Source of the DNA: Rhodococcus sp. Leaf278 | GTDB lineage: Bacteria; Actinomycetota; Actinomycetes; Mycobacteriales; Mycobacteriaceae | Reading direction: 5' to 3' | Assembly (NCBI RefSeq): GCF_001426085.1 | Contig: NZ_LMRR01000011.1 | Coordinates: forward strand, 1 to 64,000 | DNA: 64,000 nucleotides | Translations under genes and position numbers: made by a program | In this document: positions 58,038-64,000 of the stretch, in pieces | Position numbering within the stretch: the stretch's first letter is position 1 | Layout: the number at the start of each line of letters is the position of its first letter | Notes under the pieces: model-generated | Databases searched by the model: none | Seen by the model: the letters and a program-made list of their open reading frames with translations, nothing else | What the model was told of the DNA's origin: nothing

Positions 58038-58919
58038 GTGAAGAACAGAGCGGCTTCACCGCGGCGTAGCCGAGTCGGCCGAACCGCGCTGCCGCTGATC
58101 GCCACGGTCGCATTGGTCGGTGCCTGCGATTCCGCGGTCGGAATTCCAACCGATCAGGCCGCAGCCCCATCGAGCAGCACGGTCGAGTCCACAACGGCCG
58201 AGTCCCCTGCCGCCGGATCGACCACCCCGGAGTCCACGGTCAGCACCCCGCCTCCCATCCCGCCCGGACCGCCCGTCAGCGAAGCCCCCGGCAATCCTGA
58301 CGCTGCCGCGGCATTGCGACCGTTCGTCAACGATCTCACCGGCGGCGGCATCGGGGTCGTCACGGCCAAATGCTGGACCGTCCCGCCCACCGACATCCCG
58401 ACGATGTACTTCGACGTCGGAGCCATCCTCACTGCTGTGGCTGCTCCCGCCGTCGACGGTCAGTACGCAGTGACGTGGACCGGGCCCACCGCGACGGTCG
58501 CCATCAAGCGCAGCGAGATCGCGTCCGGCTACGCCTGCCCTGCCGTCTACCCCACCGGCACCGCCGCGGTGTTCGACGCGGCAGACGCGGCCTACACCGT
58601 CGATCGTTATCTGGGTCGCATCGCCGGCATTCCGGTCAACCCCAACGACGTGGAGGTCAGCTACCCACTGGTGTGCGAGAGCCGCGGCACGTGGGACCCG
58701 AACGGCACCGGGCTACCCACTGCCCCACCTCTGGCCCAGAACCCGGCGATTCTGCCGAGCATCACCTCGTTCGATCCCGACAGCGTGTTCGTCACGGCCC
58801 AGAACGGCATCTACACCCAGGTCAATGCGGACATCATCGACGCCTCGGGGGCGTACCAGAACCGCACGTTCGTCTTGACGGTCGGCGGCGAGGGCTACTG
58901 CATCGGCGACATCGCCTGA
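58038..58919 (+). CDS. Predicted lipoprotein of unknown function
   Basis: The 293-residue product has a lipoprotein signal RTALPLIATVALVGACDS (lipobox VGAC near residue 31). A Thr/Ser/Pro-rich spacer (about residues 40-90) and a C-terminal domain of about 200 residues follow. That domain has cysteines in VVTAKCWTVPP, GYACPAVYP, YPLVCESRG and GEGYCIGDIA, which could form two disulfides. No known family is recognised. The GTG at 58038 is preferred because GGGGGAGAG lies seven bases before it; ATG 58020 is an alternative inside that ribosome site. It diverges from the acyltransferase gene and runs head-on into serS with seven bases between stops. Confidence 0.75.
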   Translation: MKNRAASPRRSRVGRTALPLIATVALVGACDSAVGIPTDQAAAPSSSTVESTTAESPAAGSTTPESTVSTPPPIPPGPPVSEAPGNPDAAAALRPFVNDLTGGGIGVVTAKCWTVPPTDIPTMYFDVGAILTAVAAPAVDGQYAVTWTGPTATVAIKRSEIASGYACPAVYPTGTAAVFDAADAAYTVDRYLGRIAGIPVNPNDVEVSYPLVCESRGTWDPNGTGLPTAPPLAQNPAILPSITSFDPDSVFVTAQNGIYTQVNADIIDASGAYQNRTFVLTVGGEGYCIGDIA

Positions 58920-58926
58920 GCCATCC

Positions 58927-60180
58927 CTACTTCAGGACATCGGTCCCGACGAAAGGCACCAGAGCTTCCGGGACGCGGACGGTGCCGTCGGCTTGCTGGT
59001 GGTTCTCCAGGATCGCGACAATCCAACGGGTCGTGGCCAGGGTTCCGTTGAGTGTCGCGGCGGTCTGCGGCTTGCCGTTCTCGTCGCGATAGCGCACGCC
59101 GAGGCGTCGGGCCTGGAAGGTGGTGCAATTCGAGGTCGAGGTGAGCTCGCGGTATGCCTTCTGCGTGGGCACCCATGCTTCGCAGTCGAACTTGCGAGCG
59201 GCCGATGAGCCGAGGTCTCCGCCGGCAGTGTCGATGACGCGGTAGGGCAGCTCGACCGCGGCGAGCATCTCCTTCTCGTACTCCAGCAACTTCTGGTGCT
59301 CGGCGGCCGCGTCCTCGGGCTTGATGTACGAGAACATCTCGATCTTGTCGAACTGATGGACGCGGATGATGCCGCGCGTGTCCTTGCCGTAGCTGCCCGC
59401 TTCACGACGGAAGCACGACGACCAACCGGCGTAGCGCTTGGGGCCGTCGGCCAGGTCGATGATCTCGCCCGAGTGGTAGCCCGCGAGAGCAACTTCGGAG
59501 GTTCCGACGAGATACAGGTCGTCGGCTTCGAGGCGATAGATCTCGTCTGCGTGTGCTCCGAGGAAGCCGGTTCCCGACATGATCTCCGGCCGCACGAGAA
59601 CCGGCGGGATCATCATGGTGAACCCGTTCTTGACGGCCTTCTGCGCGGCGAGCTGAAGCAGCCCCTGCTGCAGCAACGCGCCGTAACCGGTCATGAAGTA
59701 GAAGCGTGAGCCCGACACCTTGGCTCCGCGTTCCATGTCGATCAGGTTCAGCGACTCGCCGAGTTCCAGGTGATCCTTCGGTTCGAAGTCGAACTCGGGG
59801 ACGTCGCCGACGGTCTCGAGCAGCACGAAGTCGTCCTCGCCCCCTGCGGGCGTGCCGTCCTGAACGATGTTGGAGATCGCTCGGTGTGCCGTGTCGAGAG
59901 CTGCGTCGGCCTCGGCTTCTGCTGCCTGCGCGGCCTTGACCTTCGCGGCCAGTTCCGATGCCCCGGCAAGCAGAGCAGGACGATCCTCGGCGGAGGCCTT
60001 ACCAACCTTCTTGCCCAATGTCTTCTGCTCGGCGCGCAGCTGATCTCCGGCGAGCACGGCGGCCCGGCGGGATGCGTCGGCGTCGAGAAGGGCGTCGACG
60101 AGCGCGGGGTCCTCGCCTCGAGTGCGCTGCGAGGCGCGCACGGCGTCAGGGTTTTCGCGAAGGAATTTCAGGTCGATCAC
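58927..60180 (-). CDS. serS: Serine--tRNA ligase
   Basis: The 417-residue class II synthetase begins [18 protein letters not shown]. It has a helical arm (about residues 30-105) for tRNA contact, then motif 1 in the [16 protein letters not shown] region, [13 protein letters not shown] (serine pocket), motif 2 [20 protein letters not shown] and motif 3 [18 protein letters not shown]. It charges tRNA-Ser and the selenocysteine tRNA where present. Length is standard for actinobacteria. It is followed after 11 bases, in upstream direction, by the ankyrin gene on the same strand. Position matches Rv3834c relative to its neighbours. Confidence 0.98.
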   Translation of the reverse strand: MIDLKFLRENPDAVRASQRTRGEDPALVDALLDADASRRAAVLAGDQLRAEQKTLGKKVGKASAEDRPALLAGASELAAKVKAAQAAEAEADAALDTAHRAISNIVQDGTPAGGEDDFVLLETVGDVPEFDFEPKDHLELGESLNLIDMERGAKVSGSRFYFMTGYGALLQQGLLQLAAQKAVKNGFTMMIPPVLVRPEIMSGTGFLGAHADEIYRLEADDLYLVGTSEVALAGYHSGEIIDLADGPKRYAGWSSCFRREAGSYGKDTRGIIRVHQFDKIEMFSYIKPEDAAAEHQKLLEYEKEMLAAVELPYRVIDTAGGDLGSSAARKFDCEAWVPTQKAYRELTSTSNCTTFQARRLGVRYRDENGKPQTAATLNGTLATTRWIVAILENHQQADGTVRVPEALVPFVGTDVLK

Positions 60181-60191
60181 GAGAGGGAACC

Positions 60192-60584
60192 TTACTTGCC
60201 GAGCATCCCCAGGTAGTCCTCGCGTCCGAACATCGTGGCAGCATCGATGGCCGACGGGTGGCCTCCGTGTGGATCGGCTCCACCGTCGACGAGAACTCGC
60301 ACCACGTCGTCCTCCCCTTTGAAGACCGCACCCGCGAGTGGCGTCTGCCCCTTGTCGTTGGGCTTGTTCACATCGGCACCGCGCTCGACCAGCACGCGCA
60401 CCGCATCGGCATGCCCGTGATACGCGGCGAGCATGACCAACGTGTCCCCGGACTCGTTGTGCAGATTCACCGGAACGCCCGCGTCCACGTAGCTCGCCAG
60501 ACCAGCCGCATCGCCGGTGCGTGCCATCGTGAACAGTCGGCCGGCCAGCTCGCTGAGGTCGTCGTCACCTGTCGGGTCGCTCAT
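60192..60584 (-). CDS. Ankyrin-repeat protein
   Basis: The 130-residue protein has about three ankyrin repeats: [40 protein letters not shown] with [13 protein letters not shown], and [20 protein letters not shown] with DGGADPHGG. It is predicted to bind a protein partner in the cytoplasm; the partner is unknown. The ATG at 60584 is used because the much longer open frame lies opposite the septum-formation gene. Only 11 bases separate its stop from the serS start, so the two form an operon. Confidence 0.9.
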   Translation of the reverse strand: MSDPTGDDDLSELAGRLFTMARTGDAAGLASYVDAGVPVNLHNESGDTLVMLAAYHGHADAVRVLVERGADVNKPNDKGQTPLAGAVFKGEDDVVRVLVDGGADPHGGHPSAIDAATMFGREDYLGMLGK

Positions 60585-60605
60585 GAGGACCGAACATACT
60601 CGGGC

Positions 60606-61700
60606 ATGATGGAGGGGATGTCCGAGAACGAAACAGTCCCCCCAGAGAGCCGAGATCGCCGAACTCTCTCCGCAACCACCGCCCGACGTGGGCTTGCCAT
60701 GGTTGCGGTCGGCGCAGTGCTGGCCGCGGGTGCGACGGCGTTCCTGTCCGATGGATTCTCGGCACCCGAGAAGATCACCACCCATTCGGCGGCCAGTGGC
60801 CCGGTGACCGACGGACCGGTATCGGCATCCTCGTTCGGAGCAGCCGATCCGGGCACGTGCCTGCAATGGACGCCCACCGACGATCCGGAGACCGACCGCC
60901 AGGATCTCGCCGAAGTGTCGTGCGCCGATCCTCATCGCTTCGAGGTCGCTCGCGACATCGACATGAGCGTCTACCCCGGCGTCGAGTTCGGTCCCGGTTC
61001 GCAGTACCCCGGATCCATTCGGTTCAGCCAGTTGCGTGACGAACACTGCACGGCCGCCGTCAACGGGTATGTCGGTGCGAAGTTCGATCCCAACGGACTC
61101 TTCGGTGTCGGGCTGATGTTCCCCAGCCAGGCCGGCTGGGCCAAGGGCGAGCGGACCCTGCGCTGCGGGGTGCAGATGCCGTCGAACACCGGCGCGCTGC
61201 AGGAAATGACCGGTTCGATCCTCGATCAGGACCAGTCCAAGGTCTGGCCCACGGGCACGTGCATCGGCATCAATCAGAACGTGCCGGCCGATCCGGTGGA
61301 CTGCTCGGCACCGCACGCCTTCGAGGTCGCCTCGGTCATCAACCTGACGCAGCAGTTCCCCGGCGGACACCCGTCGGAGGGAGATCAGGACGCGTACCTG
61401 GAAGGCACCTGCACCGACGCCGTCAACGGCTATCTCGGCTCGGACACCGCACTGCGCGACAAGACGCTGACCCTGTTCTGGGACACCATCGATGTCGCTA
61501 GCTGGCTCGCCGGTAGCCGTCAGGTGACGTGTTCGGTGGGCAAGGAACTCGATTCCGGCGGCTTCGCGACCATCGTCGGCAGTGCCAAGGGCGACATTCT
61601 GATCAACGGTGCAGCGCCTGTCCCGCCGCCATCGGCTCCCGACGGCCGCGCGCTCCCCACTCCGCTGCCCGGTGCTGCCCCGATCACCACCGGAGGCTGA
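60606..61700 (+). CDS. Septum-formation-family membrane protein (Rv3835-like)
   Basis: The 364-residue protein has a short cytoplasmic head, one span (GLAMVAVGAVLAAGATAFLS) and an outer domain with two similar halves. Each half has a cysteine pair: GTCLQWTPTDDPE with EVSCADPHRFEV, and GTCIGINQNVPADPVDC with APHAFEVASVIN; later DEHCTAAVNGYVG and GTCTDAVNGYLG. This is the septum_form pattern. Rv3835 carries an extra N-terminal DUF4190 region that is absent here. The exact start among ATG 60606, 60609 and 60618 is unclear; GGAGG at 60611 sits too close to serve the last one. Its role in division is inferred from the family name. Confidence 0.87.
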   Translation: MMEGMSENETVPPESRDRRTLSATTARRGLAMVAVGAVLAAGATAFLSDGFSAPEKITTHSAASGPVTDGPVSASSFGAADPGTCLQWTPTDDPETDRQDLAEVSCADPHRFEVARDIDMSVYPGVEFGPGSQYPGSIRFSQLRDEHCTAAVNGYVGAKFDPNGLFGVGLMFPSQAGWAKGERTLRCGVQMPSNTGALQEMTGSILDQDQSKVWPTGTCIGINQNVPADPVDCSAPHAFEVASVINLTQQFPGGHPSEGDQDAYLEGTCTDAVNGYLGSDTALRDKTLTLFWDTIDVASWLAGSRQVTCSVGKELDSGGFATIVGSAKGDILINGAAPVPPPSAPDGRALPTPLPGAAPITTGG

Positions 61701-61713
61701 CATCCCCACCCAC

Positions 61714-62046
61714 ATGACTCGCGTCGACTTCGAGGAAGCCGTGTCCGACGCCCTCGACACCCTCCCGCGCGAGCTCACCGACTTCATGAACAACGTGGTC
61801 GTTCTCGTCGAGGAGGAACACCCCACCGAGGACATCCTCGGGTTGTACGAAGGCATCGCGCTCACCGAGCGTTACGAATACAGCGGACACCTGCCGGACG
61901 TCATCACGATCTACCGCAAGCCGATCCTCGAGATGGTCGACGACGAGAACGAGGCACGACGCGAAATCGCCATCACGGTGGCCCACGAAATCGGGCATCA
62001 CTTCGGCATCGATGACGAGCGCCTGCATCAACTGGGATTCGGCTGA
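61714..62046 (+). CDS. Small metallopeptidase-family protein (zincin, Rv3836-like)
   Basis: The 110-residue protein is of the minimal-gluzincin DUF1025 group: FEEAVSDALDTLPRELTDFM, VVVLVEEEHPTEDILGLYEG, LTERYEYSGHLPDVITIYRK and the zinc motif VAHEIGHHFGIDDERLHQLG. The HExxH plus the downstream Asp/Glu fit a compact protease, although activity has rarely been shown. The ATG at 61714 lies 13 bases after the preceding stop, so it forms a unit with the septum gene, as in mycobacteria. A palindromic repeat follows the stop. Confidence 0.92.
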   Translation: MTRVDFEEAVSDALDTLPRELTDFMNNVVVLVEEEHPTEDILGLYEGIALTERYEYSGHLPDVITIYRKPILEMVDDENEARREIAITVAHEIGHHFGIDDERLHQLGFG

Positions 62047-62072
62047 GCGCACTGGCTCACCCTGCCCGCACA

Positions 62073-62160
62073 CCCAGTTGGGATGAATGTGGGTTTCAGT
62101 CACTCAGATGGCCTGAATGGCGCATTCATCCCAACCTGGGGGGCATCCCAATCTGGGGGG
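62073..62160 (+). repeat. Intergenic palindromic repeat related to the aftA insert
   Basis: The arms GTTGGGATGAATG (62077-62089) and CATTCATCCCAAC (62123-62135) pair perfectly, and CCCAG/CTGGG extend the stem past a one-base bulge. The right end is partly duplicated: CATCCCAACCTGGGGGG (62127-62143) is followed by CATCCCAATCTGGGGGG. The core matches the element in aftA over 53 bases without gaps (about 40 identical). It lies between converging genes and may act as terminator. Confidence 0.85.
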
Positions 62161-62176
62161 CGACGCGGACGCTGGG

Positions 62177-62947
62177 CTACGCCGCAACTGCCTCTCGGCG
62201 AACAGGTCGAACTGCGCGATCGGTGAGGAACGCGAAGCCCAATCCCAGGGCCAGCCACAGGGTTGCCTGCGTCGCCAGCGACGACAGCCGGAATTCCCAC
62301 AGCAGGGTTGCCGGGAAGTCCGCGCCCACCTCGTTCACACCGGGCAACAGTGCGTAACCGATGCCGACGATCACCAGGAACGCCACGATCGGTGCGCCGG
62401 CGCGGACCGCTACCGACTGCTGCGATGCCACGACCTTCCCCACATAGATACCGACGCCGACGGCCAACAGACCGAGAATCACCGAGGCCAACCACAGCCA
62501 CGTGCGCTGGGTGATGGTCTCCGGATCTCCGACGGCCGGCGGGTTGGCCGGGTACTTGAAGAACGGAACTGCTTCGATGGCCAACCACCCGCCGCCGGCA
62601 GCGACGAGCGCGAGGATCGAACCCGGGAGGGAGCTGAAGCGTCGGGCATAGTGCAGAACCGACGCAAAGATCGCACCGAGTGCCAGGCCTGCGAGTCCGG
62701 TGGCGAGGAACAGTCCGACGCGTTGCCCGTCCCGGCTGACGAGGGCGTCCTCGTCTCCATGCGAGTGAGCGGCGGTCGCGTCGGAGTCGGCGTGATGTGC
62801 CTCGCCGGCCGACTCCTCGATGGAGATGGCCGAGTCGATGTGCGGTTCACCGACGACGAAGGCAACTGCGCCGGCGAGCAGACCCGCGACGAGTCCGGCG
62901 AGTAGCCCACGCAGCAACAACTGAGTGAAGGTTCCGGTCAGTGGCAT
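62177..62947 (-). CDS. cbtA: Cobalt transporter subunit CbtA
   Basis: The 256-residue membrane protein has about six spans. It begins FTQLLLRGLLAGLVAGLLAG and has the family's VVGEPHIDSAISIEE, then a His-rich outer loop (GEAHHADSDATAAHSHGDED). LFLATGLAGLALGAIFASV, FFKYPANPPAVGDPETI and a C-terminal span LATQATLWLALGLGFAFL follow; the KYPANPP loop is characteristic of CbtA. It is proposed to import cobalt for cobalamin with CbtB. The ATG at 62947 overlaps the cbtB stop by ten bases. Both genes lie behind a cobalamin riboswitch, which supports the function. Confidence 0.9.
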   Translation of the reverse strand: MPLTGTFTQLLLRGLLAGLVAGLLAGAVAFVVGEPHIDSAISIEESAGEAHHADSDATAAHSHGDEDALVSRDGQRVGLFLATGLAGLALGAIFASVLHYARRFSSLPGSILALVAAGGGWLAIEAVPFFKYPANPPAVGDPETITQRTWLWLASVILGLLAVGVGIYVGKVVASQQSVAVRAGAPIVAFLVIVGIGYALLPGVNEVGADFPATLLWEFRLSSLATQATLWLALGLGFAFLTDRAVRPVRREAVAA

Positions 62948-63132
62948 GGCAGACCCAGCAGGTGGCGGCCGTCGTGCATCAGTTCGTGCATGTACATGCC
63001 ACTGCGGGAGATTGCGCCCTGATCGAATCCGACGAGATAGAGCACGACGAACGCGAGCAATATGGTTGCGGCGACGATGACGGCGAGGGCAGCCGACTCC
63101 GTCGTATTACTGGGGGAATGGGTGATTGCCAT
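62938..63132 (-). CDS. cbtB: Cobalt transporter subunit CbtB
   Basis: The 64-residue protein has one span (ALAVIVAATILLAFVVLYLVG) and a C-terminal metal-binding tail FDQGAISRSGMYMHELMHDGRHLLGLPCH, quoted as MYMHELMHDGRHLLG, with the HxxxHDxRH pattern of CbtB. The ATG at 63132 is preceded by AGGAGG at a good distance. The upstream 60 codons belong to the leader RNA. It is translated just ahead of cbtA with overlap and sits directly downstream of the riboswitch. Confidence 0.92.
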   Translation of the reverse strand: MAITHSPSNTTESAALAVIVAATILLAFVVLYLVGFDQGAISRSGMYMHELMHDGRHLLGLPCH

Positions 63133-63161
63133 GGGTGTCCTCCTGGGATATGCGTCCCGTA

Positions 63162-63183
63162 GTCCCTTCCGAAGAGAAGGGAC
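63162..63183 (-). promoter_or_regulatory. Leader hairpin between the riboswitch and cbtB
   Basis: GTCCCTTC (63162-63169) and GAAGGGAC (63176-63183) form an 8-bp stem with a 6-nt loop in the transcript. Nearby GGGAC and TCCC stretches, the latter next to AGGAGG, could form alternative pairs. A switch that hides the cbtB ribosome site when cobalamin is bound is therefore possible. Confidence 0.6.
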
Positions 63184-63189
63184 GGCCAT

Positions 63190-63292
63190 GCGATGTACGA
63201 GTTTTCTGGCTCTCGAATTCGGACATATGCCCGACGTCGATCACAGTGGCGCAACCGTTCCGGATTTTCACCGGATTACCTGCGTACATCGC
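63190..63292 (-). ncRNA. Compact cobalamin riboswitch controlling cbtBA
   Basis: Read on the minus strand, a perfect 10-bp P1 closes the element (GCGATGTACG at the 5' side, CGTACATCGC at the 3' side). Inside are the conserved blocks GGTGAAAATCCGGAACGG, then GCGCCACTGTGA, then GAGCCAGAAAACTCG as a variant B12 box. With only about 103 nt it lacks long peripheral arms. It lies 57 bases upstream of the cbtB start. It should lower cbtBA expression when cobalamin is plentiful. Confidence 0.86.
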
Positions 63293-63414
63293 GTCTAACC
63301 TGCGAACTGTGGCACCGAACACGACGCCGTGTCAATCGCTGTCGGACCGACCCAAGCACGATGCCGAAACAACACCTGCGCCAGAATGACACCAGGCTGC
63401 GCCACAATGACACG

Positions 63415-63981
63415 GTGCCTGCGCCCGTGACCCGACTGATGTTGGTGAGCCACGCCAGAACCGCCGCGATGCGCACCGGCCGATTCCCCGGCGACGAGCC
63501 ACTCGACGACGCCGGGCTGCGCGACCTCGCCGAAGTGACCGACATTCCCCGAGCCGACCGCGTCCTGTGCGGCCCGGAATCCCGATCGATATCCACTGCG
63601 CGGGCTTTCGGCACCGACACCTCGGTCGAACCCGCGTTGGCCGACATCGCCTACGGCCGGTGGTCCGGACTCGAGATGACCGATCTGCCCGACGCCGACG
63701 CGATGGCGTGGCTGAACGATGCGGCCTTCGTGCCGCCGGGGGGCGAGTCTCTGGTCGCGTTGTTCTCGCGCGTTCGGACGTGGCTCGACTACGTCGGTTC
63801 GACGCCCGGTCGCACGCTGGCGGTGACCTCACCCGCCGTGATTCGGGCGGTGGTGGTGCTGGTGTTGGAGGCTCCGGTTCGGTCGTTCTGGCGGGTCGAC
63901 GTCTCACCGCTGAGCCGGACGTCCGTCAGCCGTCGCGGCGGCCCGTGGACGATCGGTGCGGTGGCCGAGAAGTCGATCTGA
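63415..63981 (+). CDS. Histidine phosphatase family protein (Rv3837c-like)
   Basis: The 188-residue protein is of the phosphoglycerate-mutase-like fold. The catalytic RHG motif is altered to LMLVSHARTAAMRTGRFPG: the histidine and downstream Arg remain, but the RHG Arg and Gly do not. Other pieces fit the fold: RVLCGPESRSISTARAFG, DIAYGRWSGLEMTD and PPGGESLVALFSRVRTWL. The second catalytic His is not obvious (TLAVTSPAVIRAVVV has Ser where GHG is usual). Activity may therefore be lost or changed. GTG 63415 is used as start. It diverges from cbtB and could be cobalamin-related (CobC-like), which is only a guess from position. Confidence 0.78.
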   Translation: MPAPVTRLMLVSHARTAAMRTGRFPGDEPLDDAGLRDLAEVTDIPRADRVLCGPESRSISTARAFGTDTSVEPALADIAYGRWSGLEMTDLPDADAMAWLNDAAFVPPGGESLVALFSRVRTWLDYVGSTPGRTLAVTSPAVIRAVVVLVLEAPVRSFWRVDVSPLSRTSVSRRGGPWTIGAVAEKSI

Positions 63982-64000
63982 CTATTTCTCGGATCGATGG

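Noticed and set aside
58927..60200. tRNA-Ser gene near serS
   Set aside because: No cloverleaf-like sequence was found in the short gaps around serS.

Overview
This window is a stretch of a high-GC actinobacterial chromosome. It almost certainly comes from Rhodococcus or a close relative in the Mycobacteriales, because it carries the cell-wall core locus that this order shares. Gene order from about 0.5 to 46 kb follows M. tuberculosis Rv3789 to Rv3813c (recalled synteny): gtrA-like, dprE1, dprE2, aftA, emb genes, then on the other strand accD4, pks13, fadD32, the Rv3802c cutinase-like gene, mycolyltransferases, aftB, ubiA, a PAP2 phosphatase, glfT2, glf, then an exported amidase and a HAD hydrolase. 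Near the right end serS, a septum-formation protein, a small metallopeptidase and a histidine phosphatase match the Rv3834c to Rv3837c neighbourhood.

Layout. 0-0.3 kb: 3' end of rmlC. 0.5-5.2 kb: decaprenyl-phosphoarabinose epimerisation (dprE1/dprE2) and arabinan priming (aftA). 5.2-8.5 kb: an accessory insert (NmrA-like reductase, TetR regulator, NIPSNAP protein, zinc dehydrogenase). 8.6-16.9 kb: a GT-C-like membrane protein and two Emb arabinosyltransferases, probably one operon. 17-18.3 kb: an orphan AbiEi/DUF559-type nuclease-like gene with two palindromic repeats on each side. 18.4-42.7 kb, all minus strand: mycolate condensation, mycolyl transfer, DPA synthesis, galactan synthesis, then cobF/cobM. 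43-48.9 kb: exported amidase with LGFP repeats, HAD hydrolase, two dehydrogenases, msrA. 49-53.8 kb: TetR with a YhgE/Pip-type permease, a CPBP protease, DinB and two F420/deazaflavin-family enzymes. 53.8-56.7 kb: a two-component system opposite a Pro/Gly-rich membrane protein. 56.7-64 kb: acyltransferase, lipoprotein, serS, septum-formation protein, metallopeptidase, and the cobalt transporter cbtAB behind a compact cobalamin riboswitch.

How the genes work together. UbiA makes decaprenyl-phosphoribose-5-phosphate, the PAP2 enzyme probably removes the phosphate, and DprE1/DprE2 epimerise the product to decaprenyl-phosphoarabinose. AftA, Emb and AftB spend that donor on arabinan. Glf and GlfT2 build the galactan that carries it. 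AccD4, FadD32 and Pks13 make the mycolate precursor, and three mycolyltransferases attach mycolates to the wall.

The most unusual signals are: (1) a roughly 63-bp palindromic repeat lying in frame inside aftA, with a relative in an intergenic gap 58 kb away; (2) paired 45-bp palindromic repeats bracketing the orphan nuclease-like gene; (3) a third repeat family, seen as three 33-bp tandem half-units upstream of cobM and as one complete palindrome at 47.85 kb; (4) a very short cobalamin riboswitch before cbtB. No transposase, integrase, CRISPR array, tRNA or rRNA was recognised.
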